Shown: one piece after another, positions 11,824-23,186 of the stretch
Numbering within the stretch: position 1 is the stretch's first letter
Layout: every line of letters begins with the position of its first letter
NCBI RefSeq assembly: GCF_918797505.1
Contig: NC_092795.1
Span: 16,169,131-16,233,130 of the forward strand
From: Bemisia tabaci
Taxonomy: Eukaryota > Arthropoda > Insecta > Hemiptera > Aleyrodidae
DNA length: 64,000 bases
Reading direction: 5' to 3'
Position numbers and translations under genes: made by a program
Notes under the pieces: generated by a model
Databases searched by the model: none
Told to the model about the DNA's origin: nothing
Seen by the model: the letters and a program-made list of their open reading frames with translations, nothing else

Positions 11824-12749
11824 ACGCGACGATTACGACAAACGTCAGTGCTCATTTCCTCGGTTGCCGCTGCCAAAGCGCAGGACTAATTTCCCCATGC
11901 AATGTCAAGGAGCCCCGGAGGATTGAGGGAGGTCAGCCGGACGGGTTTCCGAACAATAGGAAAACAAAGGATGGCGAGCGCGCCAAAGCGTGGGTCGCGG
12001 GACGCATACATAGGAGCAAATGGAATTAAAAGGATTCAACTTGGTCCGGTGCCGTCGTTAAAGCCCCCCCCCCCCCCCCCCCGCCGCCGCCCCCGCGCAC
12101 GGCCCACGGCACGGAGGAATCTCGACATCTCTTTTAATCAGGCTTAGCTTTTTTATGGACGACACGGCAATTAAAACTTTCCCAGGGATCCTCGTTTGTC
12201 ACGCTCCTCATCCCGCGAGTCGAGTGAAATATAGTCGGAGCCATCACGAGATTTTCATTTGTTTATTGATTGATTAATTAGCTCGGGTTATCATTCGTTG
12301 GTGTTCAAGTGCCAGCTTAGCCGGTAGTATACATCATTACCTCCGGTATAGGAAATCAGGGGTGCGAAAATATCTCGATCACGCGACCGGGCGGGTCGCG
12401 TGCAAAAATGGGAAGGCCCCAAAACCGGTGTGCTATATTGGGAAAGCCGGCAATTTTACGTATTCTTGTAAAATTGCGTCAGTGTTTTTTTTCTTAAAAT
12501 CGCAGTATAAATCACGTGTGTTTTTTTGTGCATAATCGCAGCAACTTATACGCGCGGAGCCGTAAAAGAAGTAATAATTTTTCACGTTTCCAAGGAAAAA
12601 GGGGTTTTTAAAATAGAAAAGCCAATTTGAAAAACGGGGAGACTAAGAACTTGCCGCATCCCTGTAGGAAATCATTTTTTTAACCACACCTAGATCCGTG
12701 CCCGGGGCGATTACGTCACAGCATCAGCGGGCGGGGGGAGGGGGGTATC
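11824..12749. other. Intergenic stretch with C homopolymer
   Basis: Mixed sequence with a long C run at about 12065-12082 followed by CCG-rich DNA. No gene or delimitable element. Confidence 0.4.
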
Positions 12750-12945
12750 GAAGTTGATGGACAAAGTGATAGAAAAATAAGACAGAAGGTCAAATAGCCG
12801 TCTCATTGGGTGGAAAGGGTGGTTGCCATAGACTAAAGAGGGAAATGAAGGGCTAACAAACAATAGGGTATTTCGTGGGTTGCCATCAGTTACTTTAGTC
12901 TATTACTTACCTTCTTATTTGTCTATTCCAATCTCCCGTTTTTAC
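12750..12945. mobile_element. Family L MITE, copy 1 (diverged)
   Basis: GTTGATGGACAAAGTGATAG on the left and TTCTTATTTGTCTATTCCAA on the right form imperfect inverted ends. The interior (GGTGGTTGCCATAGACTAAAG) matches the copy at about 18483-18755. Non-coding. Confidence 0.65.
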
Positions 12946-13009
12946 AAAAGCGGATTCAGACACTTCGAACAGGAAGGGCGTAATTGGGTCCGGAGGGAGG
13001 GCTCTCCCC

Positions 13010-13556
13010 AGAAAATTTAGGGGGCGGCAAATTTTGCAATTTTTTTAAATGTAGGCATTAAAAAAATCGGGTTCAGGAACCAAAACTAAGAGAAACGGCG
13101 ACAAAATCCCTCATTTCCTGAGAGTAGTAATTTCTAATTTTGTCGTCTTTTGGCAATACAAGGGACAGCACCTTTAATTAGGAGAGTTAAGAGAGAAACC
13201 TAACACGCAATTTGGCCGGATGCGCGCGGCGCAGAGAGCAATGATAACGAGGACTTGATATGAAAAGGAGGAGCTCCCGGCGCGGCGGTCGGCATGTAAG
13301 CGCCTACAAGACTGCATGAATACTTCACGCATTGCGTCAAACGCAATGGGGTCAGCAGCGCAGCGGTCGGCGTGAAACGCATAGCGCCTACAAGACTGCA
13401 TGAATACTTCACGCATTGCGTCAAACGCAATGGGGTCAGCAGCGCAGCGGTCGGCGTGAAACGCATAGCGCCTACAAGACTGCACGAATACTCCACGCAT
13501 TTCGGCGCATGCGGCAGCGCGGCGCGGCGGTGGAAAAAACTGGCGCGTTTCAACAG
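13010..13556 (+). mobile_element. Family A hAT-type element, truncated, with three 84-bp modules
   Basis: This is the 5' part of the family seen intact at 35303-36203: the GGGGGCGGCAAATTTTGCAA block, the CTCATTTCCTGAGAGTA block, the CACGCAATTTGGCC block, then the module array. Both terminal CAGGGCCGGAT ends are missing or mutated. Modules begin at 13300, 13384 and 13468, exactly 84 bp apart. The period is a multiple of three, so several frames stay open here; this does not indicate a protein. Confidence 0.8.
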
Positions 13557-13859
13557 GGTGATCGCGCATTCACTTTCGTCGCCATTTTCCGTCATTAGTT
13601 ACGAATTTTATCGCGGATAACAGTACAACAGTTAAATCTATCGACAAATCTTCAAATTAAATACAAATAACAGCGTAAATGTTCATTTGCCAGCAACAGA
13701 GCATGAAATTCCCTAATTTTTTGCGAATTAATTGACATTCATTTGATTTTACGAAATAGCCTATTTGATGAGTCGAATAAAAGTTTGTGCTAAGTGACTT
13801 ATTGTAGTTGAAAGATGCTTGACGCACTCGGAATTTCCTGCTCTAAGACCGATTTAGCC

Positions 13860-14097
13860 AAGGTGTCAAGCATCAGGATGTTCCCGGTTCTATCAGGATT
13901 TGAGGTCAATCAGGATTTAATCTCGATTTCATCAGGATTTGAGGAAAGTTCAGTCGTAAAATCAGGATTTGAGAAAAGTCGGCTTTCCGGTTGGATTTTT
14001 TATCGAGCAACCAATTCTAGGGTTCTGCTTTCGCATACGCTTATGCAGAAATATTAACTTTTCTCCGTAAAAAATCAGGATTTCCCTGAGACACCCT
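13860..14097. mobile_element. MITE with GGTGTC/GACACC ends and iterated ATCAGGATTTGAG
   Basis: AAGGTGTCAAGCATCAGGAT on the left faces ATCAGGATTTCCCTGAGACA, CCCT on the right. Inside, ATCAGGATTT occurs four times at about 15-40 bp spacing. The ends are similar in style to other hAT-type elements here (CAGGGTGTCT). A further TAGACACCCTG end occurs at about 14162-14172. Confidence 0.5.
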
Positions 14098-14763
14098 ACA
14101 TGTTTACGGATGACACCGAACATCCTCACATCTACCGAGTTTTCGGGTTTTTACTGACGATAGACACCCTGTAAACAAAGAAAGTGGCTGGAAACGAAGT
14201 CTCAGACAATTTTCTCGCGCACCCGATAATTGTAATCCGCGAAGACCCTTCTCTCCCCCTCGACGCAACAACCCCGTCCCATGTGACATCCTGGCGTCGA
14301 GTCGGATTGATGACTTCATTACGTCCCCGCCGTGGCAACTGGGCCGAGGGGGGGGGGGGGGGGGGGGGGGGGGTTCGCAGGCGGGGGCGCAGCGGAGTCG
14401 GCCAGGTGATACCTACCGATGCGGCCCCGACGGACGGACGCCGACACCATGTGAGCACCGCGCGGCGGCGGCGACGGCGGCCACCAACCACCGCGGGCCG
14501 GGTCTCTTCGCCTTCTGCAACTGCTCATCCATTGACCTTACGGAGCATTGAACCTCATAATAATCATTTGATTCTCCACCCCTCCCCCGCCCTCCCGAGG
14601 CGCGGTTCCCGCCCCCCGCGCCCCATGCTCTCGCCGTGTCGTGTGCTCGGCAGATATCCTCAAATTGTCTCAATGTTTATTCACTTCTTTCCAGCGGCCG
14701 TCCCGTTCTTGTTCTTGGCAGCGCCGGCCGCGTTGCCGCTCCGATCCTGAATGGACTTTTAGA
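14098..14763. other. GC-rich island with long G homopolymer
   Basis: Sharp rise in GC between about 14230 and 14720, with many CpG and a G run of roughly 28 at 14347-14374. It could be a promoter or 5' exon region, but no start codon, splice site or protein can be chosen with confidence. Open frames on both strands here are a by-product of the GC content. Confidence 0.4.
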
Positions 14764-15016
14764 CTGTCGTGCCAAGGAAGAACGCCGTATGAACATTCGA
14801 GAGTTGCCAAATTTCCTCTTATAAAATATGTACTTTCAAGGAGATTTATGAATACTTTTTTTTTTAAATCTTCAGGAACTTTAGCTGAAATTGCGAACAA
14901 AATAATGTGAAAAACTGGGAGAAAAATAATCATAAGTTTTCTCGAACATGTATATTTAATGAAAGGAAATTTGGCAACGCCTGAAGGTTCATACGGCGTT
15001 TTTCCTTAGCACGGCA
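14764..15016. mobile_element. Family C MITE, copy 1, 4-bp target duplication
   Basis: It runs from CTGTCGTGCCAAGGAAGAAC to TTTTTCCTTAGCACGGCAG (253 bp), with GCCGTATGAAC and GTTGCCAAATTTCC making the inverted repeat longer. TAGA flanks both sides. Non-coding. Same length as copy 3 (57091-57343). Confidence 0.85.
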
Positions 15017-15419
15017 GTAGAGTACCTTTGTAGGGAGAGTATGGACAACTCGAAAATTTAGAAGTTAGGTTCGATCAGATCATATAGCTCCTGGGGCCCA
15101 AAAGGGCAGCCAACCTATGAACTCGAATTATCCAGTGGTACTAATTTTTTCATTTCAACTATTTACACTGATTAAAAATTATAAAAGCACGTATACAACT
15201 TTAATTTCGCATTAATTTGGTCAGTTTCAATGTTTTGATCCTTTAAAACGCTTGTTTAGAATGCGCTGTCAGTCCTATACTGATTATTCTTTCAAATGCA
15301 TAGGTTGGCAGCGGCATTTTTCTAGTGATTTTCGTTTTTCACGTTGTCGCCCCTCTGGGCCCTAAGAGCCACATAAATCGATACTCTCCCGATAAAGGTA
15401 CTCTAAATAGGCTGATTTA
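15017..15419. other. Intergenic stretch
   Basis: About 400 bp of AT-rich sequence without a recognisable feature. Confidence 0.4.
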
Positions 15420-16366
15420 CCCTGATAAAAATTGGCAGTAGAATCTGTGTTCCAAAATACCATAGATCTAAAGCCGTCTGTAAGCTTTCCAATAGCTTCT
15501 GTAGCCGGCTGTACAATTTCCTATAGCCTTTTATGGCCGATGGCGATTAAGCAACAGCCAGACGATAAAGTGTATGCTAAACGTTACTAAATACGAATAC
15601 TAGAACTTACTTAGTTTTTGGACCACCGCTCTCTTTTTGTGCAGTGGTATCTTGATTTATTTTGCGAGGAAAGCTCCTTATTTTTGAAGGATGCCTGTCA
15701 TTCTTAATATGTTGGAGCGCCTTCAATTTCTTGTGATACTGTGCAATACCTCTGGTGTGAAATAGTTGCTTCAGACGCCGTGGCACGCTGCGGCGCGGCG
15801 CGGCGCGGCGGGCGGGCAGAGAGCGCGGAACGCGCATTGGCGCCTACAAACCTAACAGGGATACCTCACGCATTGCGCAATGCGTGAAGTATCCCTGTTA
15901 GGTTTGTAGGCGCCAGTGCGTCGCCGCTCCGCTTTGTGTTAGGCTCTAATATGTAATCTCGCGGAGTCAGCGTTTTTCAACTCATGATTTTGAAATGTTT
16001 GCACACTCTGTATGGATTATTCTCATTTTAATTGATGAAAAAAAATATGTTTTAAAGGAACATATAATGTGTGTTTTGTTAATAAATATTAAGGTAGTTC
16101 CGTATCAAACTTGATGATTCCCAAAGCACACGAATTTCTACACAATTTCTAATAGCCTTTTATAGCCAATGGCGATAAAGTATAAAGCCCGGCGATAGGA
16201 ACTATAGCCCGACTGTATACTTTTTTATAGCTTCGTATAGCCTGACTATATGATTTGCTCCGCTTTCTACAGCCAGCTATATGCTTTTCAATAGCCTCCT
16301 TCAGTCGGCTATAAGAACTCCTATGGTATTTTGAAACGCAGCTCCTATCGCCAATTTTTACCAAGG
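15420..16366. mobile_element. GGCTATA-rich element, copy 1, with palindromic core module
   Basis: It starts CCCTGATAAAAATTGGC and ends GCCAATTTTTACCAAGG, and TA flanks both sides (15418-15419, 16367-16368). Both ends carry many iterations of GGCTATA/TATAGCC. Near 15838-15920 lies a hairpin made of two facing copies of GCGCCTACAA..ATACYTCACGCATTGCG. An inverted second copy is at 55568-56540. There is no transposase frame. The TA duplication suggests a Tc1/mariner-like mechanism, but this is inference. Confidence 0.75.
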
Positions 16367-16675
16367 TATAGTGGCTACGTCATTCGATGTAATATCGAAC
16401 CCTTGGTTCAAATGTAAACTATAACACAGAGCATTGTTTCTGATTCGTGCTCATTCGCGCCCTTCGCACAATGGTGGTTAAATGCGTCCAAGTGTTTCTT
16501 AAAATCAAAAGTTCTCGTGTGTAATGAGTCTTTAATTGATTTATGACCGGTCAATGAATAAATTTTAAGAAATTAACACAATTAATTCCTGAATAATTCG
16601 CACATGAGGTTATGTTACTTTATTTCGGTTTGAACCAAGAATTCGATATTATATCGAATGACGTATTCACTACAT
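16366..16675. mobile_element. Palindromic MITE with TCGATATTATATCGA-type ends
   Basis: GTGGCTACGTCATTCGATGT, AATATCGAA on the left pairs with TTCGATATTATATCGAATGA, CGTA on the right; CTTGGTTCAAA and TTTGAACCAAG extend the pairing. It is about 300 bp and abuts the GGCTATA-rich element. Confidence 0.7.
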
Positions 16676-17289
16676 CAGTCTATTCACGGATCTTTGTACG
16701 GATTGTGACGTTGCAGATTTCTTCGACTTTGCAGGAATGCGTATCGATCGATACGTGGCGTTGCAGACTTCCTGTCATACTTTATTTTTAACGTGGAAAA
16801 CTACAGAGCGTGATTCCCTCAAAACTTCGGTGATTTTCATTCTGTGTGATGAATATTCTGTGACAATTTTAAGCCATAATGTTGATTGGGTCTCCTTTTA
16901 AAATTTAAATTATGAGCGGAGATTTTGAAATACTTTATCCGAGGTACGCGTTTTTCAGTTTCACCGCGTCGTCTTGTCTCTTTTCGATGGTCCAAGTGTG
17001 AAACCACGTATCTCTAATGTTGGCCTGTTTTCCTGTGAACAAATCAAATTGGAGCGGAGATTTTGAGATACCACAAAGGGGATACGTGGTTTTTTTGTAC
17101 TTTTACAATCGAAATTAATTCTTTTTCAAGGATTTCCTTAAGGTGAACTTCAATTCTTTTAAGAACGGTTCGCTATTAAGACATTCCTTCAAATATCTCC
17201 GAGTATCACATCTGGTAGTCCATCAGGTATTTGTTCAAAAGATAACAAGATTTGTATACAAGATTTTGCAACACTGAAATAGAGTTACG
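16676..17289. other. Intergenic stretch
   Basis: AT-rich. GAGCGGAGATTTTGA occurs twice (near 16914 and 17053), hinting at an old duplication. No gene seen. Confidence 0.4.
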
Positions 17290-17625
17290 TTTTTTTGCGT
17301 GGTTTCTATGACTGCTCCAAAGTAGGCCACATTGCCAAGTTAAAATATCGAAAGCGAACTGGTGACAATGCGCGCGAACCATGAGAAATTCAATAAATAA
17401 ACGTGGCCAAACTATTGCAAGCAACTATTACTGCTCCAAAGTAGATGAGATTGCCGAGTCAAAATATTGAAGGCGAACCGGTGACAGTGAGCGCGAACCA
17501 CGAGAAATCCAATACGTTAATGTTGTGCATAAACCGTATGAACGTGGCTATACTGCTACAAGCAACTATTATTACTGCTCTCAAGTAGCTCACATTGCCC
17601 AGCTAAGATTTTGAAGGAGAACTGG
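17290..17625 (+). repeat. Imperfect tandem repeat, about three units of 115-155 bp
   Basis: Units share ACTGCTCCAAAGTAG, CACATTGCC, AAAATAT.GAA.GCGAAC and the end GCAACTATTACTGCTC. The spacing grows from about 117 to 155 bp. A fourth related piece is at about 37110-37195 (AAGCAACTATTACTGATCCC). Confidence 0.65.
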
Positions 17626-18443
17626 CCGGGATTTGTACAAAACACTGCGATATATACCGTATTGCCATAAGTTTTGTCTATGATTACGTCATGAGGGTAT
17701 AAAAATTCCTTGTATTTTTATCTCTTAACTCTCTATTGGCCTGGCTCGTACCACGACTGTTCATTGATCTGGTTGGACTGTAAGTTAGAATAAATTTTAA
17801 GTGATTTATTAACCCCCCAAAAAAGAAGAAATAAGAAATTAGAAAATCACCGATTTTTCACTACTGTGAACTTAGTCAAAAAGCTAGTATCTCAGGCAAA
17901 AATAAGCCTTAAATAGCTTTTTTCGTTGTACTTGCTTCGTCCTCATCAGTTTTAATCGCAAGACGTAATACAGTGCGGTATTTTTCTGTTTAATAATATT
18001 TTTATCAGGGTTTTTTTGTTACTGGGGCCAAGAAAATGATCACCACACTAGTAACGTTGAAACTACTATCTGGAGCCCAAATTGTTCCAAATATATTTTT
18101 TTTTTTTTCAAAGCTTTACTCGGGTTGCTGTATAAATATCGGACTTACGGGAAGTAGATGGATTCTTGTCCAGAAATATCATCACGTGTTAAAGTTAAAC
18201 GAACCAAAAATTAAACGAAAAATATAGCTATTTCTTTGACCGATAGGAATTGAACATCAGTGCAAATATCTGCGGTACTTTCATCCCTAATGTGGATAGT
18301 GAAAGCCTGCGAAGTTGAGCCTCGCATCAAGACAGTCGTTTGAGTGTAATAAGCCGTCTTATCGTCGAGACACCTCAAAAAGAGTAAAACTGGTCCGCTC
18401 CTAGGATATTTCTGTACAAACACTAACCAAATTTTTGTTTTTT
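17626..18443. other. Intergenic stretch
   Basis: AT-rich DNA with short open frames that resemble nothing I know. Confidence 0.4.
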
Positions 18444-18755
18444 TTAAAAAAAAAAAAAAAAAAAAAGTTGCTTCAGACGACCTGCGGACTGATTACTGAA
18501 ATTGATAGACAAAGCGATGGACAAAGAAGACAGGGAGTATGAGGCGACCCTATTGGTTGAAGTGGGTGGCTCCTACAGACTAAGGGAGAAAATTATGGAC
18601 TTACTGAAGGGTCTCTCGTGAGTTGCGGTTAGTGAATCTATTACCTACCTCCTCTGTCCATAGCAACCACCCGCTTCCAGGATCCCTCCATACACCTTTT
18701 GTCTGCTTTGTCTGCAGCTTTGTCTATCGATTTCAATAGTCGGTCCGGGTGGTTA
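18444..18755. mobile_element. Family L MITE, copy 2, next to an A homopolymer
   Basis: An A run of about 22 ends at 18466. From about 18483, ATTGATAGACAAAGCGATGG faces AGCTTTGTCTATCGATTTCA on the right (imperfect inverted repeats). The copy at 12750-12945 shares the interior. Non-coding. Confidence 0.7.
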
Positions 18756-19719
18756 TTTCAGCCGTCCTAGTAATTAAAGACAAACTTTCAAATTTTGACT
18801 GGAAAAGCGTAAAAAAACGAGAACAATCACAACCTTTCAACAAAAAAAGGGGCAAATTTGAAGACAAGTACCATAAGGTACTGAATATTGCACTTACTTA
18901 ATGGTGCGGCGGCTGTGTCTCGCGAAAAGCATTTTAATGCTCAAAATTTGGAGAAATCAAGGAAATGCAAACGCATCACTTCAATTTTATTTCAGAGGAA
19001 GTAAAGGGGTAAACGTTTCAGCATGGAAACATTGCACATAGAATGCGAATTTCAATGAATATCGGGAAATCCCCTCAGATAAATATATATTATTCTACCT
19101 CTCCTTCTCTATTGCTAATGATTAATATATATATATTCTCTTCATCTATTAATTTAACATATTTAAGCGCTGTTTTATGTCAGCACTTAAATATTACTAA
19201 CTATATTACTTTATGTATATATTATACATGTGATGACCATGATTACGGGTCGATTAGGGGATGTCGCTGGAGCGTCGTGATATCAGCCGACGGAACGTCT
19301 CTAAATAGAGATATCTTGAGCTTCACAAATATGGACCCAAATACAGGTCGACCTTAAAACGCAGGAAATGTGAGGTCGGCGACAGCCCTTCCTACCCTCG
19401 TTAAATGCTGTCTTCGAGAAGAGTCAGTAAATTGCGCGCTTGAAACCCCTGAAAAGTCAGGAGAGAGTCATGAAATTTTAAAAAGCCCAGGAAACTTGTC
19501 ACCGTGAAAAAGGCGATCCTCGGTCCCCGAGTCGGCAAACCTGCGCGCGGTGTACCTAACGCCTCTACGATGCAGTGGCTTAAAATTGGCTGTTAAACTC
19601 CGTAATTGGCAAGCTTTCGCGCCGGAACCAACTTGCAAATCCTGAACTTCGGAGGTTCTTTAATTTCAGCTTATGCCCTTCTCCCCGCGCCCCCGCACTC
19701 GCCAGCCGCCACCCACACC
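18756..19719. other. Intergenic stretch with TA microsatellite
   Basis: TATATATATATATT-type sequence near 19085-19140. No supported gene. Confidence 0.4.
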
Positions 19720-19948
19720 CGCACAGTGGATCGAGTCAATGGGCGAGGTCGGACAAAATTTGGAAACTTTAAAAGCTTTTCACTCCGGACTTTGAGGTAC
19801 CAAAAATGGTTTCATTGGTTTGCTCGTAAAATTTGCTGCCAGAGTCACCCCTTGGACTTTTAAAATGTGACGAATTAAACGTCAAAATTTGCAGTTTCAG
19901 TCAAAAATTTCGTGTCCGACCTTCCTGATCGACTCGATCCACTGTGCG
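19720..19948. mobile_element. Family N MITE, copy 2, intact (empty site for the 11.4-kb insertion)
   Basis: Inverted ends CGCACAGTGGATCGAGTCAA and CGACTCGATCCACTGTGCG; 229 bp. It carries CACCCCTTGGACTTTT where copy 1 has the hAT-type insertion between two ACCCCTTG copies. Confidence 0.85.
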
Positions 19949-20277
19949 CCGGGAGCAGTGAGCATTACCTATTCATCCCTGTCCTGGAGCTCTGCTTACG
20001 CTCTCCCACCGCTCGGCATTACACAGGCCACCAAAAACTTAAATACTAACTTTTCCCCTGCTCCTCCTCCTGCTGTCGTCAGCATCCCTTGAAATGAGGA
20101 ACCGTCGTGCCTCGACAGATAAAGAACCTCCGCAGAATTGGGTGCTTTTCGCCCTTCTTTGGATACTTGAGCAAGTCGATGAAATATGGCTTATACGGAA
20201 GCTTATGATAAAGCCAACTTCCCGGTAAAATTTCAGCGAGGAGCGACACCTTGTTTAAGTAGTACAGTGTTGCCTAA

Positions 20278-20630
20278 CCCAAGTAGCATTTCTCAACGGA
20301 AAAATCGCTATATATTGCGATTTTATCGGCGATAAAATCTCCAGGATCATCAACATCTGAGCGATTATCCTCGATTTCATCGCGATAAAATTGCGGTTTT
20401 ATTGCCCGACAATTTATCGCGATATTTTCGATCTAAAAATCGCGATAAATAGCGATTTAATCTCGATTTTATCGACAAAAATTGATCACGATTTTATCGA
20501 ACCAAGAAATGCGATTTAATCGCCATATATCGCGATTTTTAATGCGATAATATTTCGATATATTGCCACCGATATAATCGCGATAACCAACCGAAAAAAT
20601 CGCTATTTATCGCGATCACTGCTACTTGGG
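20278..20630. mobile_element. MITE with CCCAAGTAGCA ends, filled with TCGCGATA iterations
   Basis: It starts CCCAAGTAGCATT and ends TGCTACTTGGG. The interior is a dense, imperfect repetition of palindromic words such as TATCGCGATA, ATCGCGATTT and TTTTATCG across about 330 bp. No target duplication is obvious. Non-coding. Confidence 0.75.
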
Positions 20631-20981
20631 AATGTGTGGTTTTTTTTTAAAGTTAATATGTGACCCTTCGCTGAGAACAGGTTCTCAGTTTACGGAGGCA
20701 AAATTTGAAGGGAGCGATTGTTATCAAGGCGGATCAGAGAATAGCAATATTCATTTTAATGTTATTGATTAAAAAAACTCTCAAATATCCTAAAGTAAAC
20801 GTTGCGAACAGTTTGGTCAATTTCTGCGTCAGGGCCGGATTTATCTGCTTGCCGCCCATGGGCCGCCTGTATTTTGCCGCCCCCTTCTCATTCGTTTTGA
20901 AACATCAATAAAAACCATCAAGTGAACGTGTCGGAGGAGGAGGGGTGCATAAGACGCGTTTACCTACTCGTGTTGAATATA

Positions 20982-23185
20982 TTTTTTGCGAAAGCCGTGT
21001 CAACACTACTAGCAAAAGTTCACGGAACTTTGCGCGAAAGTTAAGTTCCGTAAACATATCTCTGTGTGAACAAGGTCCTCCATTTATAAGAAAAGAACCA
21101 AAAACTTGAAAGAACAAACATAAATGTGGTCTAATAATTTTAACTTCCGCGGCTACGCCGCGCCGGGCTGATCGCACTGTGTTTGGCGCAATGCGTGAAG
21201 TATTCCTGTAGTCTTGTAGGCGCTACGCGTCTCACGCCAACCGCTCCTGCGGGGCGATTATTGAAAGAGGTTGTTCCAAAAACGCCGATTTTGGCCCCCC
21301 CCCCTGGATTTGGCCCAAACTTTGCTCAGATGTTGTACTAAGTGTCCCCGATGCTTGGGCAAAATTTCAGCCTCCTCGGATAATTAGGGGGGAGGGGGCA
21401 GGGGGGCAAAGTTGCAATTTTTTTAAAACTTTAAAAATCGATATCTCGCGAACGGTTTGAGTGTAAGTGTTGCGGTTTGCGCTAAAAAACGTCAAAAAAT
21501 ATTCTCTACAAGAATATTAATGCTTTTTGCAAGGTTGCGTAATTTATCGCGGTCATAAATCGATTTTTTCGATTTTGAAGGTTCGACTTTTTTTCGTTTT
21601 TCGTCTCTCCTCTCCAGGCAATCGTTGCTATGTGAATAAAAACCAGTTGAGGTGATTCTCCATGAAATTCTGCATCAACCACATTTTGTTTGACCTTGGG
21701 GAAACGATTCGTTCTTGAGTTATAGCGATTTTTCTGCGCGTTATCGGTTACGCGCGGGCGGCTTATCGGCGGCGCTCCATCCCGCGCGGGCAAGGCAGAG
21801 GTTGTTTCACCGCTAGGGCCTTATATTCATGCTGTAGGCTGTAATTATCGATATTTTCTCCTCCCCCCACCCTTCCCCTGCAATAAATATTCGTTTAATG
21901 CTTCGTTATACAGGGTATCCCAGACCACCCGTAACAGGTGTTTTTCTCGGTTGGTTTAGGTAGTACGGAGTGGGGGGCCGCAGGATTGAATGGGGAATTG
22001 ACCCCAAGGAATCCGAATTTCATGGTCCCGAAACCCCCCATGCCCCCCTTGTGAGGTAAAGAGGGGGTCACGATCCCCAAAGTCGGGAGACATTGTGCCT
22101 CCCCCTTTTACCCCCCGAGGGTGGCTAGGGGGGCATCGGGACCATGAAATTCGGATTCCTTGGGGTCAATTCCCCATTCAATCCTGCGGCCCCCCACTCC
22201 GTACTACCTAAACCAACCGAGAAAAACACCTGTTACGGGTGGTCTGGGATACCCTGTATAACGAAGCATTAAACGAATATTTATTGCAGGGGAAGGGTGG
22301 GGGGAGGAGAAAATATCGATAATTACAGCCTACAGCATGAATATAAGGCCCTAGCGGTGAAACAACCTCTGCCTTGCCCGCGCGGGATGGAGCGCCGCCG
22401 ATAAGCCGCCCGCGCGTAACCGATAACGCGCAGAAAAATCGCTATAACTCAAGAACGAATCGTTTCCCCAAGGTCAAACAAAATGTGGTTGATGCAGAAT
22501 TTTATGGAGAATCACCTCAACTGGTTTTTATTCACATAGCAACGATCGCCTGGAGAGGAGAGACGAAAAACGAAAAAAAGTCGAACCTTCAAAATCGAAA
22601 AAATCGATTTATGACCGCGATAAATTACGCAACCTTGCAAAAAGCATTAATATTCTTGTAGAGAATATTTTTTGACGTTTTTTAGCGCAAACCGCAACAC
22701 TTACACTCAAACCGTTCGCGAGATATCGATTTTTAAAGTTTTAAAAAAATTGCAACTTTGCCCCCCTGCCCCCTCCCCCCTAATTATCCGAGGAGGCTGA
22801 AATTTTGCCCAAGCATCGGGGACACTTAGTACAACATCTGAGCAAAGTTTGGGCCAAATCCAGGGGGGGGGGCCAAAATCGGCGTTTTTGGAACAACCTC
22901 TTTCAATAATCGCCCCGCAGGAGCGGTTGGCGTGAGACGCGTAGCGCCTACAAGACTACAGGAATACTTCACGCATTGCGCCAAACACAGTGCGATCAGC
23001 CCGGCGCGGCGTAGCCGCGGAAGTTAAAATTATTAGACCACATTTATGTTTGTTCTTTCAAGTTTTTGGTTCTTTTCTTATAAATGGAGGACCTTGTTCA
23101 CACAGAGATATGTTTACGGAACTTAACTTTCGCGCAAAGTTCCGTGAACTTTTGCTAGTAGTGTTGACACGGCTTTCGCAAAAAA
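20982..23185. repeat. 2.2-kb near-perfect palindrome
   Basis: The arms are about 1.08 kb each and centre on about 22083. The same 95-codon frame appears at 21506-21793 (minus) and 22374-22661 (plus) with a single substitution (H/Y), and another pair at 20905-21177 and 22990-23214 is identical for 65 codons. The non-palindromic spacer is about 30 bp. The arms include part of the hAT-type element, a ~650-bp unknown block, and CAGGGTATCCCAGACCACCC ends of a further element. The open frames are probably not genes. Confidence 0.92.
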
Positions 23186-23186
23186 T

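Noticed and set aside
13174..13620. Four overlapping frames with 28-residue repeats
   Set aside because: They are translations of the 84-bp modules in the hAT-type element. Other copies of the element have spacings that break the frame.
14132..14750. 119- and 188-codon Arg/Pro-rich frames as a gene
   Set aside because: Both strands are open over the same GC-rich DNA and a long G homopolymer; residues such as poly-Gly or poly-Pro are compositional.
21506..22661. Identical 95-codon frames on opposite strands as a duplicated gene pair
   Set aside because: They are the two arms of one palindrome. The frame has no recognisable domain and sits among repeat sequence.
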